DNA of 64,000 nucleotides, from contig JAIMBI010000017.1 in NCBI GenBank assembly GCA_023565505.1, forward strand, positions 1-64,000, given 5' to 3'. Positions 1 to 7,247 of the stretch are shown in pieces. The stretch's first letter is position 1, and each line of letters begins with the position of its first letter. The position numbers and the translations under genes are program-made. The notes under the pieces are model-generated. The model was not told where the DNA came from, ran no database searches, and saw only the letters and a list, made by a program, of their open reading frames with translations. This DNA comes from Actinomycetes bacterium. GTDB lineage: Bacteria; Bacillota; Sulfobacillia; Sulfobacillales; JAIMBI01.

Positions 1-1632
1 CCCCACCGCGTTGCCGGCGACCACCGCCGCCCGGCTGGCGAACGTCCCGGTGCCCCAACCGAACGCCCCCGAGTCGCCGGTGGTGACGGTGACGTCCCCG
101 ACGTCCACCCCCAGGGCATCGGCGACGATCTGGGCGAACGAGGTGTAGTGGCCCTGCCCCTGGGTGCCCACACTGGTGGCCGCGTAGACCTTGCCGCTGG
201 GCTCCACGGTCACGCGGCACCCTTCATAGGGCCCGATGCCGGTGCCCTCCACGTAACAGGCGAGCCCCAGCCCCAGGGTCCGGCCCTGCGCGGCGGCCGC
301 GGCCTTCTGCGCCGGCCAGTCGGCGTAGCCGATCATCCCCAAGGCTTTCTCGAAGACCGCGGGGTAGTCACCGCTGTCGTAGATGAGCGGCGCGTTGTCC
401 TGGAAGATCAGGCCGGTGTCATAGGGGAACTCATGGGGCTGGATGAAGTTGCGGCGGCGCACCTCCGCGCGGTCGATGCGCAGCTCCCGCGCCACGCGCT
501 CGATCAGCCGCTCCATCACGAAGCAGCCGTGCGGCCGGCCCGCGCCGCGATAGGGGCTCACGATGACCTTGTTGGTGAAGACGGCCTTGAACGTGCACTC
601 GTAGTGGGGGATCCGGTAAGGGCCGGGCAGCTGCGTGCTGGCCACGATGGGCACGATGATGCCGTAGGGGATGTAGGCGCCCGAGTCATAGAGGAAGCGG
701 GTGCGCACCGCCAGGATCCGGCCGTGGTCGTCTGTGGCGATCTCGGCGTCGTGGATCTGCTCGCGCTCCTGGTTCATGGACATGAAGCACTCGCGCCGGT
801 CTTCGATCCACTTGACGGGCCGGCCCAGGCGCATGGCGGCGTGCGGCACCAGCACCTCTTCCGGGTAGCACATCATGATCTTGGGGCCGAAGCCGCCGCC
901 CACGTCCGGCGCGATGACACGGACGCTGCTCTGGGGCAGGCCCAGCAGCCCCGCCAGATAGTTGCGGACGCGGATCGGCGCCTGCGTGGAGTCGTAGATG
1001 ACCAGGTCGCGCAGGCGTGGGTCCCAGATGGCCACCACGCCCCGGGTCTCCATGGGCGCCGCCGTGCCCCGGTCCATCCGCAGGCGTTCCCGGAAGACGT
1101 GCGGGGCCCGGGCGAAGGCCGCGTCAGGGTCGCCCACGCGCTGCGTGTACTCCGCGCAGACGTTGGTGCCCATGTCCTCGTGCACCAGCGGGCTGTCCGG
1201 CCGCACGGCGGCCTCCAGGTCCGTGACCGCCGGCAGCACCTCGTAGTCCACCTCGATGAGGTCCAGCGCGTCGCGCGCCGTGTAGCGGTCCTCCGCGACG
1301 ACCAGGGCCACGCCGTCGCCCACGTAGCGGACGGTGTCGACGGCCAGGGCGGGGTGGGCCGGCGTCTTCAAGCCGCTGTCGGGCGGGATCCAGGCCGTGG
1401 GCACGGGCGCCACCTTGCCCTCGAGATCCCGGCCGGTGTAGACGCGGATCACGCCGGGGAGGGCGGCCGCGCGGCTCGTGTCGATGGCCCGGATCCGGGC
1501 ATGGGCGTGGGGACTCCGCAGGATGGCCGCGTACGCCATGCCGGGGAGCTTCAGGTCGTCGGTGTACTGGCCGCGGCCGCGGATGAGGCGGGCGTCTTCG
1601 CGCCGCCTGACGGGGGTGCCGACGAGCGCCAT
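1..1632 (-). CDS. Molybdenum hydroxylase large subunit, CoxL/xanthine dehydrogenase family (partial)
   Basis: Molybdopterin-cytosine-dinucleotide-binding large subunit of an aerobic CO dehydrogenase/xanthine dehydrogenase-type hydroxylase; the C-terminal part lies beyond the left edge. Reading from the ATG at 1632 gives about 544 residues, beginning MALVGTPVRRREDARLIRG, the usual aldehyde-oxidase N-terminus. It includes a SPYRGAGRP motif where true form I CO dehydrogenase has AYXCSFR. That makes it a form II (AYRGAGR) member, so CO oxidation should not be assumed and the substrate is unknown. An AAGGAGG sits in the end of the upstream [2Fe-2S] gene, whose stop is one base before this ATG, so the two are translationally coupled. 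Confidence 0.9.
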   Translation of the reverse strand, partial: MALVGTPVRRREDARLIRGRGQYTDDLKLPGMAYAAILRSPHAHARIRAIDTSRAAALPGVIRVYTGRDLEGKVAPVPTAWIPPDSGLKTPAHPALAVDTVRYVGDGVALVVAEDRYTARDALDLIEVDYEVLPAVTDLEAAVRPDSPLVHEDMGTNVCAEYTQRVGDPDAAFARAPHVFRERLRMDRGTAAPMETRGVVAIWDPRLRDLVIYDSTQAPIRVRNYLAGLLGLPQSSVRVIAPDVGGGFGPKIMMCYPEEVLVPHAAMRLGRPVKWIEDRRECFMSMNQEREQIHDAEIATDDHGRILAVRTRFLYDSGAYIPYGIIVPIVASTQLPGPYRIPHYECTFKAVFTNKVIVSPYRGAGRPHGCFVMERLIERVARELRIDRAEVRRRNFIQPHEFPYDTGLIFQDNAPLIYDSGDYPAVFEKALGMIGYADWPAQKAAAAAQGRTLGLGLACYVEGTGIGPYEGCRVTVEPSGKVYAATSVGTQGQGHYTSFAQIVADALGVDVGDVTVTTGDSGAFGWGTGTFASRAAVVAGNAVG

Positions 1633-1633
1633 C

Positions 1634-2149
1634 TCAGGCTCCCTCCTTGGCTTCGGCCGCCCCGCTCATCAGCTCGGCGGCGTAGCGGACGGCCCGGACG
1701 ATGTTCTCGTAGCCGGTGCACCGGCAGTACAGGCCGTCTAGGGCTTCGCGGACGGCGGCCTCGGTGGGATGCGGGTCCTCCGCCAGGATCCCCGCCGCCA
1801 GCATCTGGGCGCCGGGCGTGCAGAAGCCGCACTGCAGCCCGTGTTTCGCCCAGAACGCCTCCTGGACCGGATTAAGCTCCCCGTCCCGGGCGAGGCCTTC
1901 GACGGTCACCACCGAGGCGCCGTCGGCCTGGACGGCGAGGACGTTGCAGGACTTGACCGGACGGCCGTCCAGGAGCACGGTGCAGACGCCGCACTGGGCG
2001 GTGTTGCAGCCGATGTGGGTGCCGGTCAGGCCCAGCGTGTCGCGCAGAAAATGAGCCAACAAAAGCCGGGGTTCCACCGTCGCCCGCCTCAGCTGTCCGT
2101 TGACGGTGACGGCGATGGGGATCGGGGCGACGTCTGTCGCTTGGTCCAC
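1634..2149 (-). CDS. Molybdenum hydroxylase [2Fe-2S] small subunit (CoxS-like)
   Basis: Electron-transfer subunit carrying two [2Fe-2S] clusters for the hydroxylase whose large subunit follows. The 171-residue protein has the plant-ferredoxin motif GCNTAQCGVCTV followed by the second cluster motifs QCGFCTPG and YCRCTGY, as in all CoxS/XdhC-type subunits. The GTG at 2149 is chosen because GGGAGG precedes it at normal spacing; the open frame continues upstream to 2320 but that extension is not family-like. No FAD-binding medium subunit (CoxM) is seen between or before the two genes; it may lie left of the window or elsewhere. Confidence 0.92.
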   Translation of the reverse strand: MDQATDVAPIPIAVTVNGQLRRATVEPRLLLAHFLRDTLGLTGTHIGCNTAQCGVCTVLLDGRPVKSCNVLAVQADGASVVTVEGLARDGELNPVQEAFWAKHGLQCGFCTPGAQMLAAGILAEDPHPTEAAVREALDGLYCRCTGYENIVRAVRYAAELMSGAAEAKEGA

Positions 2150-2417
2150 GCGCGCACCTCCCTCGTCGGCAGACGGAATGACTCGCGCCGCTTTCGCGAC
2201 TGGCGCACTTGCGCGATTGGAGGGCTTAGTCTGCCAAGACAAGCCTACCACGAGCCCCGTGTCGGAAAAAGAGCGAATGGCGTACCCCCCGGGGTCCGTC
2301 GCCCGCCCTGTGCTCGACACGGGTGCGGCCGTGCCGGGCCCGGACCGCCGGATGTGCTAGACTTACGGCGAAACGGCCCGCCGCGCGTCCGCGGCGGATG
2401 GAGGGAGGGGGAGCGCC
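2150..2417. promoter_or_regulatory. Divergent promoter region between the hydroxylase genes and ctaG
   Basis: This 268-base gap separates divergent units and holds no credible ORF. An extended -10 element TGCTAGACT lies at 2355-2363, placing a start site near 2370 and a leader of about 48 bases before the ctaG GTG. No good -35 hexamer is visible, as is usual for extended -10 promoters. The promoter for the leftward genes was not resolved. Confidence 0.35.
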
Positions 2418-3329
2418 GTGCCGCCGGAACTGGCCCGGCTGAGTGTCTGGCAGTGGATCGAGGTCCCGGTGCTGCTGGTCAACCTGGGCGTGGCTCTGCT
2501 CTACCTGGCGGTCGTGCGGGGGTCGCTGGGAGACCGCATCCCCGGCCGCGGGCCGGTGCGCCCCCGTCAGGTGGCGGCCTTCCTCACCGCCCTGGGCCTG
2601 CTGTACCTCGGTTTCGGCGGGCCGCTCGACGTGCTGGCGGACGGCTATCTGTACAGCGCGCACATGACCCAGCACTTCCTCGAGGCGTTCGGGGCGGCGC
2701 CGCTCTTGCTGCTGGGCACGCCCGACTGGCTCGTGCGGCCGTTGTGGCGCTCGCGGGTTGGGGGGGTGCTCCGGTTCCTGACCCGGCCGCTCGTCGGGAT
2801 GGCGCTGTTCCAGGCGATCATGGCGCTGACGGCCTGGCCCCGGTTCTACGACCTGCTCGAGACCAGCGGCGCGATGCACTTCGGGTATCATGCGGCCCTC
2901 CTGGTCACGGCGCTCTGGGCCTGGTGGCCGTTCCTGAGCCCGCTCGCCGAGTCGCCGCGGATGCATCCGGGGATGCAGATGCTGATGATCACCGTGAGCG
3001 GGCTGCCCATGCTGCTCACCTTCGCGCCCATCGCCCTCGACACGGCGCCCTTCTACCCCTACTACGCCGGCGTGCCGCGCGTCTTCGGCCTCTCGCAGGT
3101 GGCCGACCAGCAGCTCGGGGCCATCATCATGCTCACGGGGGCGCACGTGGTGGCCGCCGTCCAGTTCCTCGAGGCCTTCGGCCAGTGGGTGCGCCAGGAA
3201 CAGGTGGGCCGCATCGACGCCGACCCGCGCCGCCGCGCCCGGCCCGAGGGTGCCGGCCGGGTTCTGACGCTGGCGCGGCCGGAGTGGACCCCGCCGGAGG
3301 CGGACGCCGGGGAGTCGACGACCCCGTGA
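2418..3329 (+). CDS. ctaG: Cytochrome c oxidase assembly factor CtaG (caa3 type)
   Basis: Integral membrane protein of the Caa3_CtaG family, which helps insert copper into cytochrome oxidase in Bacillus-type bacteria. The 303 residues contain about seven hydrophobic helices. They also show family features such as the histidine in HMTQHFLEAFGAAPLLLLGTP, the region around HFGYHAALL, and DQQLGAIIM in the last third. The GTG start at 2418 follows GGAGGGGG. It opens a four-gene cluster for oxidase biogenesis and extracytoplasmic thiol redox, sharing a GTGA overlap with the SCO gene. No oxidase structural genes are in the window. Confidence 0.88.
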   Translation: MPPELARLSVWQWIEVPVLLVNLGVALLYLAVVRGSLGDRIPGRGPVRPRQVAAFLTALGLLYLGFGGPLDVLADGYLYSAHMTQHFLEAFGAAPLLLLGTPDWLVRPLWRSRVGGVLRFLTRPLVGMALFQAIMALTAWPRFYDLLETSGAMHFGYHAALLVTALWAWWPFLSPLAESPRMHPGMQMLMITVSGLPMLLTFAPIALDTAPFYPYYAGVPRVFGLSQVADQQLGAIIMLTGAHVVAAVQFLEAFGQWVRQEQVGRIDADPRRRARPEGAGRVLTLARPEWTPPEADAGESTTP

Positions 3330-4429
3330 GGGCCCGCTGGCGCTGGTGGCTCCTGGGGGTCCTGGCGGCGGCCAATCTCTACGTCTGGGTGGTCCGACCC
3401 CTCGTGACTCCGCCCGCCGCCCCCGCCGCCCCGGGCCCGGCGGTGACCCAGGGGTCCAGCCTGGGCGGCCGCCCTGCCCCCGACTTCACCCTGGTCGACC
3501 AGTTCGGCCGGCGGGTGACGCTCTCCGCCTTCCGCGGCAAGACCGTGGTGCTCGCCTTCGTGGACAGCATGTGCACCACCATCTGTCCGCTGACGACCCA
3601 GAGCATGCTCGACGCCATGGCGCTGCTCGGGCCGAAGGCGGCCGCCCACGTAGAGCTTCTGGGCGTGGACGCCAATCCGGACGCCATCTCCGTCGCCGAC
3701 GTGCGGCGGTACAGCCTCGCCCACGGGCTCGAGCGGCGCTGGCTGTTCCTCACCGGCAGCCTCAAGGAACTCCAGGCGGTCTGGAAGGCTTACGGCATCT
3801 ACGTGGCCGTCGAGCACGGACAGATCGACCACACCCCGGCCCTCTACGTCATCTCGCCCGCCGGCCGCGAGGAGCGGGTGTACCTCACGTCGGGTCAATA
3901 CGGCCTGCTGGGCCCGGAGGCGGCCGCGCTGGCGGCCGAGGTGGCCCGCTTCCTCCCGCCCGACGCGCGGCCGACCAACCTGCAGCCCGCCGTCGTCCCG
4001 CCCCTGGTGCACCGCACCACCGCCGTGGCCCTGCCGACGCTGACGGCCCGCGGTCTCGGGGCGGCCGTCACCGTGGCGGCGGACCGGCCGCGGCTCATGG
4101 TGTTCTGGGCTTCCTGGGCGCCGGACGCGGTCGCGGGACTGAAGGCGCTCAACGCCTGGGCGGCCGCCCACCCCGGCTTCCCGCCGGTGTACGCGGTGGA
4201 CGTGGCCGACACGGAGCCTGGGCTGGCCGCCGCCGAGCGCGCGGCGCGGGCGTTGGGACCCCGGCCCGCGGTCCGCGTCGTGGTGGACCGCACCGGGCAG
4301 GTCGCCGACGCGTACGATGTCCAGGACCTTCCCTGGATCGCGTGGGTGGACGGGAAGGGGCGCATCCTGTGGCAGCACGACGGCTGGGCTCCGCCCGCGA
4401 CCGTGGCGGCCCGCGTGGCCGCCCGCTGA
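3326..4429 (+). CDS. SCO1/SenC copper chaperone fused to a cysteine-less thioredoxin-like domain
   Basis: This 367-residue membrane-anchored protein has an N-terminal transmembrane segment (about 6-24). A SCO1/SenC redoxin domain follows (about 45-212) with the copper ligands C83, C87 (MCTTICP) and H169 (DHTPALYV). A second thioredoxin/TlpA-like domain occupies about 240-367. In this second domain the expected WCxxC is replaced: the motif reads WASWAPDA, with A265 and A268 where cysteines belong. The SCO half should be active in delivering copper to the CuA site of cytochrome oxidase; the second half cannot do dithiol chemistry. GTG start 3326 overlaps the ctaG stop. Confidence 0.88.
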   Translation: MRARWRWWLLGVLAAANLYVWVVRPLVTPPAAPAAPGPAVTQGSSLGGRPAPDFTLVDQFGRRVTLSAFRGKTVVLAFVDSMCTTICPLTTQSMLDAMALLGPKAAAHVELLGVDANPDAISVADVRRYSLAHGLERRWLFLTGSLKELQAVWKAYGIYVAVEHGQIDHTPALYVISPAGREERVYLTSGQYGLLGPEAAALAAEVARFLPPDARPTNLQPAVVPPLVHRTTAVALPTLTARGLGAAVTVAADRPRLMVFWASWAPDAVAGLKALNAWAAAHPGFPPVYAVDVADTEPGLAAAERAARALGPRPAVRVVVDRTGQVADAYDVQDLPWIAWVDGKGRILWQHDGWAPPATVAARVAAR

Positions 4430-4441
4430 GGCGTCGGGACC

Positions 4442-4888
4442 ATGGGCGCGGCGCCGAAGGACCGGCCGGGCGGCCGGATCCGGCGGGGGGCGTGGCTCTA
4501 TCGCGCGTTGCTCCTCGGCGTGTTCGCGGTGGGTCTCTACCTGACGTGGACGCACTACGCGGCCGTCCCCGTCGGCTGCCCGGCGCCCGTCGCCGGCGTT
4601 CCGGTCGACTGCGCCCGCGTGCTGGACTCGTCCGGGGGGACTGTGGCAGGGCTTCCGCTGGCGCTGTGGGGCGGGCTGTGGGCCGTGGCCGGTTGGGTCG
4701 TGCTGCGGGCAGGGCGCGTGCTTCGGGTGCTCTGGGCGGCTTTCGGGTTCGCCGGCGTCGCCTGGGGCGTCGGCCACGAGGCCGCGCTGGGAGCGGTGTG
4801 CCTGTGGTGCACCGCCATGCAGGTCGGAATTGTCATCACCAGTCTGATGCAGGGGGTGCCGGCGCTAGCCGGAGAACGTGAAGATTGA
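4442..4888 (+). CDS. Vitamin K epoxide reductase (VKOR) family membrane protein
   Basis: The 148-residue protein has four predicted membrane helices and the VKOR cysteine pattern: a loop pair C46 and C57, a serine pair at 63-64, and the CxxC active site C120-L-W-C123 in the last helix. Bacterial VKORs re-oxidise periplasmic or extracellular thioredoxin-like oxidants using quinones, replacing DsbB. The next gene, a secreted thioredoxin-fold lipoprotein, is the obvious partner. The ATG at 4442 lies 12 bases after the SCO gene, and the last 11 bases overlap the next gene, so the set is one transcription unit. Confidence 0.88.
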   Translation: MGAAPKDRPGGRIRRGAWLYRALLLGVFAVGLYLTWTHYAAVPVGCPAPVAGVPVDCARVLDSSGGTVAGLPLALWGGLWAVAGWVVLRAGRVLRVLWAAFGFAGVAWGVGHEAALGAVCLWCTAMQVGIVITSLMQGVPALAGERED

Positions 4889-5525
4889 CGCGCGTGGCAG
4901 GCGGGGGCTCCGGGCGGTCCGCCACGGGGCCGCCGCGCTGGGGCTGCTCGTGGGGCTGGCGGCATGCGGGAGCGGCGGGGGGGCGCCGTCCTCCCCGCCG
5001 GTCGCTCGGGGCGGGCTGGCGGTGGGACAGTCGCTCGCGGGCCAAAAGCCGGTCGAGACCCTGACCGGGCAGCCGACGTCCCTCGCCTTGGGGCGGCGGG
5101 CGACCGTGGTGGTGCTCATGGCGACCTGGTGCCGCTACTGCGGCTACGAGGACCGGTGGGTCGTGCCCGGGTTGGTGGGCCAGCCGGGCGTGGCCGTGGA
5201 CCTCGTGGACGTGTCCCCCTACGGCGGCATCGCCTCCCCCGGTCCGCAGTCGCCGCCGTTTTCGGGCCAGGACCACATCGGCAAGAAGACCACGGTCGCC
5301 GGCATGCGCGCGTGGATGGCGCGTTATGCGGCGCAGTACGGTCTGCCCCCGGGGGTGCACCTGTACGTGGCGCCGTCGGAGACCCAGGCGAGCTGGAAGG
5401 TCGCCAGTTATCCCACCATCGTGCTGCTGGACGGGTCGGGGACCGTCCGCCGGGTCATCGCGGGGGCGTTTACGTCGTCCAAGGCCGCGCTCGGCGCGGT
5501 GCAGCAGGTGGAGTCGGGGACGTAG
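4878..5525 (+). CDS. Thioredoxin-fold lipoprotein, DsbA/TlpA-like
   Basis: Secreted lipid-anchored thiol-disulfide oxidoreductase of 215 residues. A signal peptide ends in a lipobox LAAC with C30 as the lipidated cysteine. A thioredoxin fold follows, with the active site WCRYC (C85, C88) and a cis-proline in SYPTIVLLD. The GTG start at 4878 has GGAGA five bases upstream and overlaps the VKOR gene by 11 bases. Probably the substrate-side partner of the VKOR for disulfide formation, or a reductant for the SCO/CuA cysteines; the direction of electron flow cannot be told from sequence. Confidence 0.85.
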   Translation: MKIDARGRRGLRAVRHGAAALGLLVGLAACGSGGGAPSSPPVARGGLAVGQSLAGQKPVETLTGQPTSLALGRRATVVVLMATWCRYCGYEDRWVVPGLVGQPGVAVDLVDVSPYGGIASPGPQSPPFSGQDHIGKKTTVAGMRAWMARYAAQYGLPPGVHLYVAPSETQASWKVASYPTIVLLDGSGTVRRVIAGAFTSSKAALGAVQQVESGT

Positions 5526-5528
5526 GGC

Positions 5529-5723
5529 GTGGGGGCCGGGCGGGCGTTCTGCGCCACCTGCATCCATATCGAGCACGTCCGCGACGACCGCGGCCAGGGA
5601 TGGTTCCGCTGCTGCCGGCTCGGCTGGCGGACGCACCCGCGCTGGTCGTTCCGCTGCTGGACGCCGCGGCCCCCGGGGACCAGGCTGCCCGACCGCCGAC
5701 TAGAGGAGCGGGGCCAGGAATGA
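5529..5723 (+). CDS. Small cysteine-rich protein, possibly metal binding
   Basis: A 64-residue ORF starting with GTG three bases after the thioredoxin gene stop. It has a CxxC pair (C8, C11), a CC pair at 28-29 and a later cysteine near position 43, spaced like a small zinc-binding or treble-clef protein: FCATCIHIE, then GWFRCCRLGW, then FRCWTPRP. The ordered cysteine and tryptophan spacing argues against chance, but no name can be given. Its 3' end overlaps the convergent esterase gene by 24 bases. The start is uncertain because no strong binding site precedes it beyond the upstream gene's coupling. Confidence 0.5.
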   Translation: MGAGRAFCATCIHIEHVRDDRGQGWFRCCRLGWRTHPRWSFRCWTPRPPGTRLPDRRLEERGQE

Positions 5724-6320
5724 CGCGATGTCTCGCAGCTCCGAGGGCAGGACCGCGTGCGGCATCGGGTAGGTGCGCAGCGTGACCGCGGCGCCGGCCG
5801 CTTCGAGCCGCCGGGCCGTGTCCTGGGCGGCCTCCACGGGGATGACCGGGTCCGCCGTGCCGTGGCCGACGAAGACCGGCAGTCCGGCCAAGTCCGGGAA
5901 GGTCAGGCCCGCCGGCAGATAGCCGCTCAGCAGGACCAGGGCCCTCAGGCGGATCGCCGGCGCCCGGGCGGCCACCGTCGCCGCCATGACCGCCCCTTGG
6001 CTGAACCCCCCGACGACCAGTCGCGCGGGATCCGCGTCGGGCCGGCGCCGGACGGCTTCCAGACTGTCCACCAGGGCCTGGAGGGACGCCTCGTAGGAGC
6101 GGGGTTCGGGCTGGCCGCGCTCCGCGAAGCTGTACCATTGGAACCCCGGCCAGTCGCCGAGGGGCGTCGGGGCCCGGAACAGCACGCCCAGGAAGCGTGC
6201 GTCGAGCGCCTCGGCGACCGGGACCAGGTCCTGTTCGTCGGCGCCGAGTCCGTGGAGCAGGACCAGCACGGGGTGCGGCGGGTTGCCGGCGCGGGGCGGG
6301 ATCTCGTGGGCCACCAGCAT
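5700..6320 (-). CDS. Alpha/beta-hydrolase, phospholipase/carboxylesterase family
   Basis: A 206-residue Abhydrolase_2 (YpfH/EstB-like) esterase, cytosolic by absence of a signal peptide. The oxyanion region reads LLHGLGAD; the nucleophile S107 is in GGFSQGA; D157 is in HGTADPVIP; H188 is in PMPHAV, giving the complete triad. The ATG at 6320 has GGAGG eight bases upstream. The reading frame is open from here back through the TadE gene with no stop codon, so this protein may also be made as the C-terminal part of a longer fusion (see the 5700-7247 entry). Substrate is unknown; such enzymes hydrolyse short acyl esters. Confidence 0.85.
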   Translation of the reverse strand: MLVAHEIPPRAGNPPHPVLVLLHGLGADEQDLVPVAEALDARFLGVLFRAPTPLGDWPGFQWYSFAERGQPEPRSYEASLQALVDSLEAVRRRPDADPARLVVGGFSQGAVMAATVAARAPAIRLRALVLLSGYLPAGLTFPDLAGLPVFVGHGTADPVIPVEAAQDTARRLEAAGAAVTLRTYPMPHAVLPSELRDIASFLAPLL

Positions 6321-7247
6321 GACGGACACCTCCGGATGCACGTGTCGGGTGCGACGAGACGGTCTCATCATACCGTGTCGCGGCCTCCGGGTGATGGGGC
6401 TCGGCGGCGAGACGACCTGCGGCAGCGGGACGATGAAGTGGAACGGCACCTGGACCTGGATGGTCACCGTGCCCGCCTGTCCCCGGCCGTTCCCCTGTCC
6501 GTGGTTGCCCCCGTCTCCCCCTCCGCCGTCGCCGTTGTCGTTGCCGTTGTTCCCGTTCCCGTTGTTTCCGCTGTTCCCGTGGCTCCCCGGGCCGTTGGCG
6601 AGACCGCAATCGGGCAGGGCATAGACCGTGGACGGGCCGCCGGCCGGGGTAACGGTGACCGTCGCGCCGGTGAGGCCCAGGCCCAGGCTCACGCCGTTGG
6701 CGAGGTTCCGGGCGACCGCCTGGCACGCGTCCTGGGCGGCCTGGGAGCCCGGTTGGCCGGACGTCGTGTCCGCGACCCAGACGCTGACGCCGTCCTGGGC
6801 CGACTGGGTGACCAGGTTGGCGGCGCCCGCCAGGGTGATGAGGTCGATGCCGCCGATGATGAGCGTCACCAGGACGGGAAGCACCAGGGCAAACTCCACC
6901 AGGGCCTGTCCCGACCGCCGGTGCGGGAGGTCCACCCGGTCGCCGGGCCGCCACGCCTGGAGGGCGCCCGCGGGGGCTTCGACCACGTGCGCCGCGCCCC
7001 GGACCCAGATCGCGGGGCGCCACGGGGGCACGGCGGCCAGCACCTCCAGGATCCGGCCGTCCTCGGCCACGAAGGCGACGTCGATGGGGCGCGGCATGAA
7101 CCAGGTGTGGATGGCCCGGGTCCGCGTCAGCACGTAGGTGGTCCGGCCCCCGTCGCGCCGGCAGAGCGCGCCCCGGAGCCGTCCCCAGAAGGTGTCGAGG
7201 ACGACCGCCGGCTCGGGGAGGGTGTGGCGGCGGGCGCCGGGGCTCAT
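5700..7247 (-). CDS. Continuous frame: DUF192 domain, TadE-like pseudopilin domain, then esterase
   Basis: A single uninterrupted frame of 515 codons from the ATG at 7247, which has GGAGGT before it and overlaps the tadC stop as ATGA. Residues 1-105 form a DUF192 domain (TRTRAIHTWFMPRPIDVAFV). Residues about 110-280 form a TadE-like minor pilin, with the pilin-type start RSGQALVEFALVLPVL and a single membrane helix. A Gly/Asn-rich linker lies at 218-257. From M310 the frame is the esterase listed separately. No stop separates TadE from the esterase, although one alternative frame has tandem TGATGA at 6365-6370. Either this is a real three-domain fusion, or a one-base indel hides the TadE stop. 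TadE would act in Tad pilus biogenesis. Confidence 0.7.
   Translation of the reverse strand: MSPGARRHTLPEPAVVLDTFWGRLRGALCRRDGGRTTYVLTRTRAIHTWFMPRPIDVAFVAEDGRILEVLAAVPPWRPAIWVRGAAHVVEAPAGALQAWRPGDRVDLPHRRSGQALVEFALVLPVLVTLIIGGIDLITLAGAANLVTQSAQDGVSVWVADTTSGQPGSQAAQDACQAVARNLANGVSLGLGLTGATVTVTPAGGPSTVYALPDCGLANGPGSHGNSGNNGNGNNGNDNGDGGGGDGGNHGQGNGRGQAGTVTIQVQVPFHFIVPLPQVVSPPSPITRRPRHGMMRPSRRTRHVHPEVSVMLVAHEIPPRAGNPPHPVLVLLHGLGADEQDLVPVAEALDARFLGVLFRAPTPLGDWPGFQWYSFAERGQPEPRSYEASLQALVDSLEAVRRRPDADPARLVVGGFSQGAVMAATVAARAPAIRLRALVLLSGYLPAGLTFPDLAGLPVFVGHGTADPVIPVEAAQDTARRLEAAGAAVTLRTYPMPHAVLPSELRDIASFLAPLL

Noticed and set aside
148-1875. Long plus-strand ORF of 575 codons
   Set aside because: It is the antisense shadow of the CoxL-like gene; the protein is low complexity and matches no family.
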